From assembly GCF_001457415.1 (NCBI RefSeq), contig NZ_LN881722.1, positions 1 to 64,000 of the forward strand: DNA of 64,000 bases, given 5' to 3'. Below are positions 1 to 8,398 of the stretch, one piece after another. A program made the translations under genes and the position numbers. The notes under the pieces were generated by a model that worked only from the letters and a program-made list of their open reading frames with translations, searched no databases and had not been told where the DNA came from. How positions within the stretch are numbered: position 1 is the first letter of the stretch; every line of letters starts with the position of its first letter. This DNA is from Gorillibacterium timonense (GTDB lineage Bacteria; Bacillota; Bacilli; Paenibacillales; NBRC-103111).

Positions 1-117
1 AAGATGAGATTTCCCAATTCGTAAGACCCCTGGAAGACGACCAGGTTGATAGGTCCGAGGTGGAAGTGCGGCAACGCATGCAGCTGACGGATACTAATCG
101 GTCGAGGGCTTATCCAA
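1..117 (+). rRNA. 23S ribosomal RNA, 3' end (partial)
   Basis: The first ~117 bases match the conserved 3' terminus of bacterial 23S rRNA, including the segment GACGGATACTAATCGGTCGA just before the mature end. The gene enters from outside the window, so only the tail is present. The exact 3' end is judged by similarity to the Bacillus 23S terminus and could be off by a few bases. Mature tRNA genes follow rather than a 5S gene. Confidence 0.9.
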
Positions 118-333
118 ATAGACCCCATAAAGTGAAGGGAACGCTGACGAAGCGGATTCCTGGTACTTTGCGGGGGCCCCGATAACAAGGGGACACACAG
201 GTAGGAATGTTCCACGCGAGTTGCTTCGCATCCGGTTTTCAGGGAATAACCTTCCTTGATAGGCCTTGTCATGAGGCACCTGAAAAGCAGTAGACGCGGG
301 CTGAGAAGCCGCGCTTCCTTTTTGGGGATATAT
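118..333 (+). other. 23S to tRNA-Ser spacer without a 5S gene
   Basis: About 215 bases lie between 23S and the first tRNA. I find no stretch resembling 5S rRNA. A GC-rich imperfect hairpin at 293-323 (arms around GCGGGCT and AGCCGCGC with a GAGA loop) followed by CTTCCTTTTT may be a weak terminator or a processing stem. Confidence 0.5.
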
Positions 334-425
<92 letters not shown>

Positions 426-447
426 CCTTCATTCGCTCGGTTGATGT

Positions 448-524
448 GGCGGTGTAGCTCAGCTGGCTAGAGCGTTCGGTTCATACCCGAAAGGTCGGGG
501 GTTCGATTCCCTTCGCCGCTACCA
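448..524 (+). tRNA. tRNA-Met (anticodon CAT)
   Basis: A 77-nt cloverleaf with acceptor GGCGGTG against CGCCGCT, anticodon CAT and encoded CCA. It closely resembles the Bacillus elongator tRNA-Met. The anticodon stem lacks the three consecutive G-C pairs expected of an initiator, so elongator is favoured. Confidence 0.92.
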
Positions 525-582
525 ATATTAGCTTGTCAACTTGCTTCAAATATGGTAAGATATCAAATGTCTTGTCGATTAT

Positions 583-658
583 GGAGGCTTAGCTCAGCTG
601 GGAGAGCATCTGCCTTACAAGCAGAGGGTCGGGGGTTCGATCCCCTCAGCCTCCACCA
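583..658 (+). tRNA. tRNA-Val (anticodon TAC)
   Basis: A 76-nt tRNA with acceptor GGAGGCT pairing with AGCCTCC, anticodon TAC in a CTTACAA loop, TTCGATC T-loop and encoded CCA. Confidence 0.95.
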
Positions 659-661
659 TAA

Positions 662-737
662 GCCGACGTAGCTCAGTTGGTAGAGCAGCGGTATCGTAAA
701 CCGCAGGTCGGGGGTTCGAGTCCCTTCGTCGGCACCA
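662..737 (+). tRNA. tRNA-Thr (anticodon CGT)
   Basis: A 76-nt tRNA with acceptor GCCGACG against CGTCGGC, anticodon stem GCGGT/ACCGC with loop ATCGTAA (anticodon CGT), and encoded CCA. It would read ACG codons. Confidence 0.93.
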
Positions 738-765
738 TCTTTACACGATTCTCTTTTGTTGATGC

Positions 766-842
766 GGAGCCGTGGTGTAGAGGCCTAACATGCCTGCCTG
801 TCACGCAGGAGACCGCGGGTTCGAATCCCGTCGGCTCCGCCA
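766..842 (+). tRNA. tRNA-Asp (anticodon GTC)
   Basis: A 77-nt tRNA with acceptor GGAGCCG against CGGCTCC, anticodon stem-loop CCTGCCTGTCACGCAGG (anticodon GTC) and encoded CCA. Confidence 0.95.
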
Positions 843-911
843 TTTTACAACAAGAGAAAAGCTTACTCTTTGCGCCTATGACGCAAAATTTTTTTTGTCC
901 GTTTACGGTTT

Positions 912-987
<76 letters not shown>

Positions 988-993
988 TTTTAT

Positions 994-1079
994 GGAGGCT
1001 TAGCGAAGTGGCCAAACGCAGCAGACTGTAAATCTGTTCTCTGACGAGTTCGGTGGTTCGAATCCATCAGCCTCCACCA
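994..1079 (+). tRNA. tRNA-Tyr (anticodon GTA)
   Basis: An 86-nt class II tRNA with long variable arm, acceptor GGAGGCT against AGCCTCC, anticodon loop ACTGTAAAT (anticodon GTA) and encoded CCA. Confidence 0.95.
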
Positions 1080-1087
1080 TTTTGTAT

Positions 1088-1160
1088 GAGCCATTAGCTC
1101 AGTTGGTAGAGCACCTGACTTTTAATCAGGGTGTCGTAGGTTCGAGTCCTACATGGCTCA
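1088..1160 (+). tRNA. tRNA-Lys (anticodon TTT)
   Basis: A 73-nt tRNA with acceptor GAGCCAT against ATGGCTC and anticodon TTT. The 3' CCA is not encoded (TTC follows the discriminator A), unlike the preceding seven tRNAs. It is the last tRNA before the cluster terminator. Confidence 0.93.
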
Positions 1161-1170
1161 TTCTATAGAA

Positions 1171-1216
1171 AAGGGACGTTCTTTCGGAGCAATCCGGTGA
1201 GAACGTCCCTTTTTTG
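1171..1216 (+). terminator. Rho-independent terminator of the tRNA cluster
   Basis: The arms GGGACGTTCT and AGAACGTCCC are perfectly complementary and are followed by TTTTTT. The A-rich 5' flank means it may also act on the convergent efflux gene. Confidence 0.85.
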
Positions 1217-1234
1217 CGTTAGGAAGCAATTGGT

Positions 1235-2944
1235 TCAGGGGTGATCGGCAGAGGCGTTGGCGCTCTTCAGAAGCTTTTTGCGAGTCCGATAGCGAACATC
1301 GCTGCCAAGTGCGAGAGGAACCCCAATTAGGAGAATGAGGCAAGAGAAGCCAAATGTATGATGGAAGGCGTTTTCTCCGGCTTTTTGTAGGCGGCTTTGC
1401 AAGAAGAGGAACTGGTCCGTGACCATTTTCTTTTGTTGATCATACTCCTTCAAGAAAGCTTCTCGCTGTTCGTCCGAAAGCGTCTTGGTGATGGCCTCCT
1501 TCTGCTGATCAAGAAGCGCGCTCAGCTCCGCCGGCTTAAAGCTGTTAATAGAAGAAGTAGAGTTCCCGTTATCTGAAACAAGAGTTTGTTCGATTCGTGT
1601 ACCCACGACCTGCTTCCACTCGGGCGCTAACTCTTGAACGGATTGAAGATGCGTCAAGCTTACCTCTTTGGCATGGTCCATTTCGCTCGTCATGGCGTTG
1701 TTCAGCACCGTAGCCAGGATGGCGACGCCAAGCACATTTCCAATGGCGCGTGCCATGTTGACTACACCGGAGGCGATGCCGACCTTCTCCTCGGGAACGT
1801 TGCGAACGGAGGCGGCGATAACCGGTGATAGGCAGAGGCCGAGTCCGAGACCCGACAAAGCGAGGCGAAGCATAATAACGATGGTAGAGGAGTCAGAGGT
1901 AAGGCTCCGAAAGGTATAGATCGACAAGATCATGAGGAGCATGCCGGCAGCGGCAAACCAACGGCTTCCGTATTTCGCAGAGAGAGGACCTGAGAAGACA
2001 GAGGTGCACATCGAGGCGAGAGCCATCACCGAAATGGTGAGCCCGGCGTGGAGCTCGCTCATCCCGACGATCCGGGTGAGGAAGAACGACATGAGGAACG
2101 CAACGCTCATAATGGCGCCGCCGGCTACGATGAGAGTGGCCGCTGCCCGGTTGAAGACACCGATTCGGAGCAGCGAGAGGGGGAGCATGGGGTGCTTGCC
2201 CTTGGATTCGGCAAGGGCAAAGCAAAAGAATGCGAGGAGGCTTACCCCAAAGAGAAATAAGGTAGTAGGAGAGCCCCATCCGTAATCGGGTACCTTGATA
2301 AAGGCATAGGTGAGGCAGAACATCGCGGCGGAAATGCTGAGCATGCCCGCCCAGTCGATTCTTTTGTCTGAGGAGGGATCGACCGATTCCTGAATGAATG
2401 CGACCGTGAGGACGATGCTCAGGATGCCGAGCGGCACATTGACGAAGAAAATCCACGGCCAGCTTAGCCAATCGATCAAAATGCCCCCCAGAGCAGGGCC
2501 GCTGGCGGCGGCCAACCCGGAGACGGCCCCCCAAATCCCGATAACCACCCCATGTAATTCTTTAGGAAATGTCGAGGTGGTGAGCGGAACCGTAACCGGA
2601 ACGATGATGGCGCCAGCGAGCCCTTGCACGACCCGGCATGCGATCAAGGCTTCGCTGCTCGTTGAGAGACCTGCGAAGAGAGAGGATAGCGTGAAGACAG
2701 CCAAACCGATGAGAAACAGCTTTTTTCGACCGAATTGATCGGCGAGCCGGGCGGAGGTCAGAATGAAGACGGCAAACGCCAGATTATAGCCGTTCATCAC
2801 CCAGGAGATCTCGCGGACAGAGCTAGAGTAGGAATGCATCATTTCGGGCAGAGCGATGTTCACGATGGTCGAATCCAGCAGTGCCATGAAAAATCCGAGT
2901 ACAATCGCGCAAAACGAGAGGGCGGAGCGTCCATTCCATTTCAT
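1235..2944 (-). CDS. MFS drug efflux transporter, DHA2 (EmrB/QacA) family
   Basis: Encodes 569 residues of a multi-spanning membrane protein, the size expected of 14-helix DHA2 drug:proton antiporters. The first helix carries the family motif LDSTIVNIALP (residues ~24-34), followed by the cytoplasmic loop ADQFGRKK (motif A) and a G-rich helix 5 (motif C region GAVSGLAAASGPALGG). It probably exports toxic organic compounds; the substrate cannot be read from sequence. There is a long hydrophilic segment before the last helix (~435-530), usual in this family. It is divergent from the TetR gene at 3116, which probably represses it through the shared 170-bp intergenic region. Confidence 0.9.
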   Translation of the reverse strand: MKWNGRSALSFCAIVLGFFMALLDSTIVNIALPEMMHSYSSSVREISWVMNGYNLAFAVFILTSARLADQFGRKKLFLIGLAVFTLSSLFAGLSTSSEALIACRVVQGLAGAIIVPVTVPLTTSTFPKELHGVVIGIWGAVSGLAAASGPALGGILIDWLSWPWIFFVNVPLGILSIVLTVAFIQESVDPSSDKRIDWAGMLSISAAMFCLTYAFIKVPDYGWGSPTTLFLFGVSLLAFFCFALAESKGKHPMLPLSLLRIGVFNRAAATLIVAGGAIMSVAFLMSFFLTRIVGMSELHAGLTISVMALASMCTSVFSGPLSAKYGSRWFAAAGMLLMILSIYTFRSLTSDSSTIVIMLRLALSGLGLGLCLSPVIAASVRNVPEEKVGIASGVVNMARAIGNVLGVAILATVLNNAMTSEMDHAKEVSLTHLQSVQELAPEWKQVVGTRIEQTLVSDNGNSTSSINSFKPAELSALLDQQKEAITKTLSDEQREAFLKEYDQQKKMVTDQFLFLQSRLQKAGENAFHHTFGFSCLILLIGVPLALGSDVRYRTRKKLLKSANASADHP

Positions 2945-2997
2945 AAAATGCCTTCTTTCTATTTCTAATATGAACTTTATTTCACGTTTGATTATAT

Positions 2998-3028
2998 GAA
3001 CCTAAGTTCGCATTTGTCAATCAGACAA
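2998..3028. promoter_or_regulatory. Candidate TetR operators between efflux gene and regulator
   Basis: The divergent intergenic region has two inverted repeats: GAAC-N4-GTTC at 2998-3009 and the perfect TTGTC-N5-GACAA at 3014-3028. Both are plausible half-site arrangements for a TetR dimer. Assignment is by position and symmetry only. Confidence 0.4.
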
Positions 3029-3115
3029 TTTACGAAGAACGATCGAATAACCGATGCATGCTTGCGGTACCGTCCAATGTCTTTTAGAATTTGGAGAGAA
3101 GGGGGACGAAAGGAT

Positions 3116-3757
3116 ATGGAACCCAAAGATCGAGTTCGTACTCCACGACAAGAACGAAGTATGAAGACGAAGACGCTGATCCTCCATGCTGCCATCCAGC
3201 TCTTTTCCGAAAAAGGCTACCATGCGACCAACACGAAGGAGATCGCCGCGGCTGCAGGCGTATCGACGGGCAGTGTCTATTCGTATTATGCGGACAAGCG
3301 GGCGATCTTTCTCGATGCCGTGCTTCTCTACAACCGAGAGTTTGTTGATCGGATGGAGCGGGAGCTTAGTGAGATCGATATCAAGGTAGACGACAAGAGG
3401 ATGGTATTGCCCACGCTGGTGGACAGCCTGATCAGCGCGCACCAGGTATTCAAGAGCTTTCATAATGAAATGAAGGTGCTGTATTACTCCGATCCGGTCG
3501 TGCGCCACTTGATGGATGAGCAGTATGAACGCAGTCGCGAGATGACGCTAAAGTATTTTAACAACTGGAAGGATGAGCTCATACTCGACGATCCGGAAGC
3601 GGCTGCCTTCGTGGTCTTTGAGGCGATCGGTCAGGTGGTGGACATGCTGGTGTTCTCGAAGGTGCCGATCTCCGAGGAGCGCATCAAAAAAGGGCTCATC
3701 GCTATGGTGGAAAGCTATCTGATGAACCTGGATGAGAAGGAAGAGGCGAAGGGATAA
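3116..3757 (+). CDS. TetR/AcrR family transcriptional regulator
   Basis: A 213-residue regulator. The N-terminal ~60 residues form a TetR helix-turn-helix, with ILHAAIQLFSEKGYHATNTKEIA and the recognition segment AGVSTGSVYSYYADK. The rest is the ligand/dimer domain, rich in hydrophobic helices. The ATG at 3116 is chosen because GGAGAGAAGGGGG precedes it and the TetR domain begins soon after. The reading frame is open farther upstream (to 2996), but that part would overlap the operators. It is divergent from the efflux pump, which is the usual layout for a local repressor relieved by the pump substrate. Confidence 0.88.
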   Translation: MEPKDRVRTPRQERSMKTKTLILHAAIQLFSEKGYHATNTKEIAAAAGVSTGSVYSYYADKRAIFLDAVLLYNREFVDRMERELSEIDIKVDDKRMVLPTLVDSLISAHQVFKSFHNEMKVLYYSDPVVRHLMDEQYERSREMTLKYFNNWKDELILDDPEAAAFVVFEAIGQVVDMLVFSKVPISEERIKKGLIAMVESYLMNLDEKEEAKG

Positions 3758-3817
3758 GGAGCCGGTACTGGGGAAGCCTAACAAAGCATATTTGTTTCCT
3801 ACGGAGGGAATCCGGCC

Positions 3818-4765
3818 ATGTCCTATGCAATTCCCTGGCTCACTGCCATGCTCTTGGTGCTCTTGCTCATTCCCCCTATTCGTTCTCTTGCGCTTCGCAG
3901 CGGCTTTGTGGATCGACCCGGCGGAAGGAAGATCCACGGACAGCCGATTCCACTGCTCGGCGGCGCGGCCATTTACATCGGCGTCGTTGTGTCGATCCTG
4001 CTCTATACCGGGTGGACGGCGCAGACCAAGACGATCCTAACCGGGGGAACGCTGATGGCCTTCATGGGGCTTTTGGATGATTCCTTTAAGACGAGGGGCA
4101 AGGAGTATCCCGTATGGCCCCGCCTCATCGTCTATCTCTTGGCGGCGGTTGTGCCGCTTGCGTTCGGGATCGAGATTTCAAGCGTCCGCGGGCTGCACGG
4201 TATGATCGTGTTTCCGCAGGCGGTCGCTTGGGTTGCTACGATTCTCTGGATGTTCGCCATCCCTAACATGATCAACTTTATCGATGGAGTAGATGGGCTT
4301 GCCTCAGGGATCATCACGATCGCCTCAGCGGCGTTGTTCGTTGCAGCGTTATGGCAGCGGCAAACCGAATCGGCTGTTCTGGCGGCCATCCTCTTCGGAG
4401 TCAGCCTCGGGTTTCTGGCTTATAATTTCTACCCGGCGCGAATCTTTATGGGCGATTCGGGGGCGGTCTTCCTCGGCTATACGATCGCCGTTCTCGCTGT
4501 AAACGGCTCCTTCAAGAGCGCAACGGTGATTTCGCTGTTCGTTCCGATCCTGGCGCTTGGGGTGCCGATCTTCGATACTGCGCAGGTTTTCATGCGCCGG
4601 CTTATGCGCGGGAGCGGGCTGCACCGGGCCGATAATCTGCATACGCATCATCTGCTGATGCGGTGGGGACTCAGTCAGACGCAGACCGTCGCCTTTCTTT
4701 ATCTGGTGGAAATTGCCTTTACGCTTCTGGCTGTCATCCTGCTTCTTCTCTATCCCGCGCTGTGA
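3818..4765 (+). CDS. MraY/WecA/TagO-family undecaprenyl-phosphate sugar-1-phosphate transferase
   Basis: A 315-residue integral membrane enzyme that transfers a sugar-1-phosphate (typically GlcNAc-1-P) from a UDP-sugar to undecaprenyl phosphate, starting cell-wall teichoic acid or polysaccharide synthesis. Family motifs are the LLDDSFKTRG loop (~85), the NFIDGVDGLASG loop (~150) and MGDSGAVFLG (~210), carrying the catalytic and metal-binding Asp residues, plus the basic/His loop HRADNLHTHHLLMR near the C-terminus. It is a little shorter than B. subtilis TagO. The start at 3818 follows ACGGAGGGAATCC. It could equally be WecA-like; substrate is inferred from family. A terminator follows directly. 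Confidence 0.85.
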   Translation: MSYAIPWLTAMLLVLLLIPPIRSLALRSGFVDRPGGRKIHGQPIPLLGGAAIYIGVVVSILLYTGWTAQTKTILTGGTLMAFMGLLDDSFKTRGKEYPVWPRLIVYLLAAVVPLAFGIEISSVRGLHGMIVFPQAVAWVATILWMFAIPNMINFIDGVDGLASGIITIASAALFVAALWQRQTESAVLAAILFGVSLGFLAYNFYPARIFMGDSGAVFLGYTIAVLAVNGSFKSATVISLFVPILALGVPIFDTAQVFMRRLMRGSGLHRADNLHTHHLLMRWGLSQTQTVAFLYLVEIAFTLLAVILLLLYPAL

Positions 4766-4801
4766 GAAACCCTTTGGGCCCTGTCCAAGGGGTTTCTTTT
4801 T
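4766..4801 (+). terminator. Rho-independent terminator
   Basis: GAAACCCTTTGG and CCAAGGGGTTTC form a stem followed by TTTTT, just after the transferase stop codon. Confidence 0.8.
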
Positions 4802-4852
4802 GGCTGATTTATGGGGTATCATGGAGAAAAAGAGACGGATCGGAGAGCGGCT

Positions 4853-5947
4853 ATGGACTGGGAGAAGCTGGCGGAGCAACTGGAGCAAAGGCTTGGAGCG
4901 GCAGTATCGCTCCGCAATGAGCCGCATGATCACAGCAGGAAGGGCGGGGATAAAGCCGGCTCAGCGGACGGGGATGGGCAGAGCGGGGAGAGGCTTTTTC
5001 CGCTTGAGGACACCGCCGACGGACTGCTGCTGCTGGCCGTTGCGGGCAATCTCTCGGAGAGAGAGCAGGCACTCATTGAGCTTGCGGTAGAAGCGGGCAA
5101 GATGGGCAGCCAGCCGAAAGCGCCCAACCCCAACGCCCAAGAGGAGCGCCGGGCTATTCTCGTACGGGATTGGTTCCTGCAGCACCTGGAGAGCGGGCAG
5201 ACCTCGGCAGAGCTTCCGGAGCCGCTTGCCTCTCAGATCGGCTTTCACAAACCGCGAATTCCGCTCCTGCTCACAGGTGAGTTCTCTGCAGCGCGGAAGC
5301 AGCTTCCTTATCGGGAATTCAAGAAGCTGTTGGAATCGTTTTTCGATACGGAAATTCATCTGATTCCGCTCATGGACAAGGAGTGGCTTATTCTGGCTCC
5401 GGAGACGCTGCTCGCGGACAGCTACGGAGAAGAGGAGGGCGAGGACCGGGTCGAGGATTCGCTCAGCGCATTGGCGGAAGGCATGTATGAGATGCTGTCG
5501 AGCGAATGGCTCGGTGAATGTCATCTGAGCATCGATTATCCGATGACGCCGGCTAAATCGCTGCTTCCGGTCGCCCTTCAGCTGCGAGAGACGATTTTGC
5601 TAGGCAAAGCGTTCCATCCGGGGATCAACATCCACCTGCCTTGGAAACTCCAAATGGAGAAGCTGCTCTACGAGATTCCCGAAGAAGAGAAGCTGCTTTT
5701 CGTGAGCAGGGTGTTCAAGCGCAGCGATCCGTCATTGGAGGGCGAGCTGCTCACTACGCTGGAGAGCTTCTTCGCACTTGAATGCAATGTGAGCGAGACC
5801 GCCAAGAAGCTGTATATCCACCGCAATACGCTCCTCTACCGGCTGGACAAGTTCAAGCAGGAAACCGGACTCGACGTCCGCACCTTCAATGATGCCGTAT
5901 TGGTGAGAATTGCCGTGCTATTGTATAAAGTTACGAAAAGGCAGTAG
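4853..5947 (+). CDS. PucR-type helix-turn-helix regulator
   Basis: A 364-residue protein. The C-terminal ~60 residues hold a PucR/CdaR-type HTH: LESFFALECNVSETAKKLYIHRNTLLYRL, in which the IHRNTLLYRL recognition helix is characteristic. The N-terminal ~280 residues have no domain I can name confidently. The ATG at 4853 is preferred (MDWEKLAEQL, preceded by CGGAGAGCGG); an in-frame start 42 bases earlier lacks a good ribosome site. It lies just upstream of the sugar ABC ATPase gene in the same direction, so regulation of carbohydrate uptake is possible, but this is inferred from position only. Confidence 0.75.
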   Translation: MDWEKLAEQLEQRLGAAVSLRNEPHDHSRKGGDKAGSADGDGQSGERLFPLEDTADGLLLLAVAGNLSEREQALIELAVEAGKMGSQPKAPNPNAQEERRAILVRDWFLQHLESGQTSAELPEPLASQIGFHKPRIPLLLTGEFSAARKQLPYREFKKLLESFFDTEIHLIPLMDKEWLILAPETLLADSYGEEEGEDRVEDSLSALAEGMYEMLSSEWLGECHLSIDYPMTPAKSLLPVALQLRETILLGKAFHPGINIHLPWKLQMEKLLYEIPEEEKLLFVSRVFKRSDPSLEGELLTTLESFFALECNVSETAKKLYIHRNTLLYRLDKFKQETGLDVRTFNDAVLVRIAVLLYKVTKRQ

Positions 5948-6048
5948 GATTTTTTGTAGGGATTGTGCATAGTGTTTTGGCTGGGAGTAGGTTATCATGA
6001 ACATGTACTCAAGAAGGAGCACAATTTATTCATTCGGGAGGAATACGC

Positions 6049-7173
6049 ATGGCTGGCGTTCGCTTGAACCATATTGTGAAGAAGTACCCCGGTAACGATG
6101 AAGCGACGGTTAAAGACTTTCACTTGGACATTAAAGATAAGGAATTCCTCGTTCTGGTAGGCGCTTCGGGTTGCGGCAAATCCACCACGCTCCGCATGAT
6201 CGCGGGCCTCGAAGAAATTTCTGAAGGCGAACTGTACATCGGCGACCGTCTGGTCAACGACGTCGCTCCGAAAGACCGCGACATCGCGATGGTGTTCCAA
6301 TCCTACGCTCTGTATCCGCACATGAACGTTTATCAAAATATGGCATTCGGTCTGAAGCTGCGCAAATTCAAGAAAGCCGACATCGACGCTCGCGTCCGTG
6401 CCGCTGCCAAGACCCTTGATATCGAACATCTTCTGGACCGCAAGCCGAAGGCTCTGTCCGGCGGTCAACGTCAACGTGTTGCTCTGGGCCGCGCGATCGT
6501 CCGCGAACCGCAAGTGTTCCTGATGGACGAACCGCTCTCCAACTTGGATGCTAAACTCCGCGTACAAATGCGCGCTGAAATCACCAAGCTTCACAAACGT
6601 CTCGGAACGACGTTCATCTACGTAACGCATGACCAAACGGAAGCCTTGACCATGGGCCAACGAATAGTCGTTATGGATAAAGGCATCATTCAACAAGCCG
6701 CTACGCCGGAAGAAATCTACAACCACCCGGTAAACATGTTCGTAGCTGGCTTCATCGGATCTCCTTCGATGAACTTCCTGAACGGCAAGCTCGTCGAAGA
6801 AGGCGGTAGCCTGAAGTTCAAAGCCGAAGGAGCAAACCTGGAAGTTCCTGCAGGCCGCGCCCAGATCCTCAAATCCAAGGGCTACGTCAACAAGGAAATC
6901 GTTCTCGGCGTTCGTCCGGAAGAACTCCATGACGAGCCGATCTTCCTGGAAGGATCCCCGAACTCTATCGTGAATGCTCACGTGGAAGTATCGGAAAACC
7001 TCGGTCACGAAATGTACCTCTACCTGAACGGAATCGGCACCAGCTCGATTATCGCCCGCGTAGACGCTCGCTCGGCAGCTAAGGAAGGCAACAATGTCCG
7101 CCTGGCTATCGACATGAACAAAGTCCATTTCTTCGACAAAGAGTCGACGGAATCGGTCCTGGTTGAAAAATAA
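6049..7173 (+). CDS. ugpC: Sugar ABC transporter ATP-binding protein (UgpC/MsmX type)
   Basis: A 374-residue CUT1-family ATPase. Walker A is GASGCGKST (~38), the Q-loop [18 protein letters not shown] follows at ~83, the signature is [14 protein letters not shown] (~135), Walker B is [12 protein letters not shown] (~155), and the C-terminal ~120 residues form the MalK-like OB/regulatory region. No permease or binding-protein genes are adjacent, which fits the MsmX role of one ATPase energising several sugar importers. Codon use is strongly biased like that of the glycolytic genes here (gaa, aac, cgc, gct), unlike its immediate neighbours, which suggests high expression. RBS is GGGAGG before the ATG. 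Confidence 0.92.
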   Translation: MAGVRLNHIVKKYPGNDEATVKDFHLDIKDKEFLVLVGASGCGKSTTLRMIAGLEEISEGELYIGDRLVNDVAPKDRDIAMVFQSYALYPHMNVYQNMAFGLKLRKFKKADIDARVRAAAKTLDIEHLLDRKPKALSGGQRQRVALGRAIVREPQVFLMDEPLSNLDAKLRVQMRAEITKLHKRLGTTFIYVTHDQTEALTMGQRIVVMDKGIIQQAATPEEIYNHPVNMFVAGFIGSPSMNFLNGKLVEEGGSLKFKAEGANLEVPAGRAQILKSKGYVNKEIVLGVRPEELHDEPIFLEGSPNSIVNAHVEVSENLGHEMYLYLNGIGTSSIIARVDARSAAKEGNNVRLAIDMNKVHFFDKESTESVLVEK

Positions 7174-7190
7174 GCTTGCACTCAAGTTCA

Positions 7191-7220
7191 AAGGGTCAGC
7201 CAAAAGGCTGACCCTTTTTT
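7191..7220 (+). terminator. Rho-independent terminator of ugpC
   Basis: AAGGGTCAGCC and GGCTGACCCTT pair around an AAAA loop and are followed by TTTT. The next gene has its own promoter. Confidence 0.88.
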
Positions 7221-7363
7221 ACTAAGAACGGGTTTGCAAACACGCTCTAAGAGGCGATTCTCGCGGTTGACTGTCCGTTCCCTAACTTGTGGCGGGAACG
7301 GACCTCGTCTATCGGGGCAGACTGCCGCTATGAAAATGTGGAAGAGAATGGATTCGACTTTTG

Positions 7364-7392
7364 TTGATTTCAGAACTCAATTCCGATACGAT
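7364..7392 (+). promoter_or_regulatory. Candidate sigma-A promoter for hprK
   Basis: TTGATT (7364-7369), a 17-base spacer, then TACGAT (7387-7392). Transcription would start about 25 bases before the hprK ATG. It lies between the ugpC terminator and hprK. Confidence 0.45.
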
Positions 7393-7424
7393 GTACCTAT
7401 TGGAGAGAGAAGGAGCAACGCAAC

Positions 7425-8366
7425 ATGGCCAAAAAAGTAAAAATTGCCGAACTGGTCAAACGCTTTAAGCTGGAGGTCGTCTGCGCCGAAGAGGGCTTGC
7501 AGCGCCTGATCACCGTGTCGGATCTGTATCGTCCCGGACTGGAGATCGCCGGGTATTTCAACTACCATCCGTCGGAACGGATTCAAATTCTCGGCAAAAC
7601 CGAGCTTACGTTCCTGATGACGCTGAGCGAGGACCAGCGCAACGAGCGGTTGGCCAAGCTGTGCAGCTCGGAGGAAACACCGTGCATTCTGGTTACCCGT
7701 GGCCTGCCCGTTCCGGAAGAGCTGATCGAGATCGCAACGGCCCGGAAGCTTCCTATCGTCCGCAGCACCATGCCGACGACGACGCTCTCCAGCCAGATGA
7801 CCAACTTTTTGGAAACCAAAATGGCTCCCACCACGACCATTCACGGTGTCCTGGTCGACGTGTACGGCATCGGCGTTCTCATCACCGGGTCCAGCGGTAT
7901 CGGCAAGAGCGAAACGGCGCTCGAGCTGGTGAAACGCGGGCATCGGCTTGTGACGGATGATTCGGTGGAAATCCGGCAGACCGCAGAAAATGTTCTGATC
8001 GGCAACCCGCCGGAGCTGATTAAGCATCTGCTCGAAATTCGCGGAGTCGGGATCATCAACGTCATGACGCTGTTCGGCGCAGGCGCGATCCGCAGCGACA
8101 CGAAGATCAACCTGGTCGTTAAGCTGGAGACCTGGCAGCAGGAAAAGCAGTACGACCGTCTCGGATTGGATGAAGAAACGACACGGATTATCGATACCGA
8201 TATTCCGCTGATGACGATTCCGGTTCGTCCGGGACGCAACTTGGCGGTTATCGTCGAAGTAGCAGCGATGAACTACCGCTTGAAGCGGATGGGCTTCAAT
8301 GCGGCTCTGCAGTTTGCCAACAAACTGACGGAGACGATTGCGGAGGATTCAGAGAACTTGGATTAA
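7425..8366 (+). CDS. hprK: HPr kinase/phosphorylase
   Basis: A 313-residue bifunctional enzyme that phosphorylates HPr on Ser46, and removes that phosphate, to control carbon catabolite repression. The C-terminal kinase domain carries the P-loop GSSGIGKS (residues 155-162) followed by the HPrK signature [19 protein letters not shown] (~205-225). The N-terminal ~130 residues are the HPrK_N domain. Length agrees with Bacillus HprK (~310). ATG 7425 follows GGAGAGAGAAGGAGC. It starts the hprK-lgt-ppaX cluster as in B. subtilis; its likely substrate is the HPr protein at 27033, whose Ser46 is present. Confidence 0.95.
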   Translation: MAKKVKIAELVKRFKLEVVCAEEGLQRLITVSDLYRPGLEIAGYFNYHPSERIQILGKTELTFLMTLSEDQRNERLAKLCSSEETPCILVTRGLPVPEELIEIATARKLPIVRSTMPTTTLSSQMTNFLETKMAPTTTIHGVLVDVYGIGVLITGSSGIGKSETALELVKRGHRLVTDDSVEIRQTAENVLIGNPPELIKHLLEIRGVGIINVMTLFGAGAIRSDTKINLVVKLETWQQEKQYDRLGLDEETTRIIDTDIPLMTIPVRPGRNLAVIVEVAAMNYRLKRMGFNAALQFANKLTETIAEDSENLD

Positions 8367-8398
8367 GAGAAAGCGAATAGATGGAAAGGGGCACAAGC

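Noticed and set aside
118..333. A diverged 5S rRNA gene after 23S
   Set aside because: A TGGTACTTTGCGGG string recalls part of 5S, but the flanking helices and conserved loops are absent.
5995..7203. 402-codon frame opposite ugpC, and similar long antisense frames over gap, pgk, gpmI, eno and rnr
   Set aside because: Frames antisense to highly biased coding sequence; they avoid stops because of the codon bias of the real genes and have no homology-like features.
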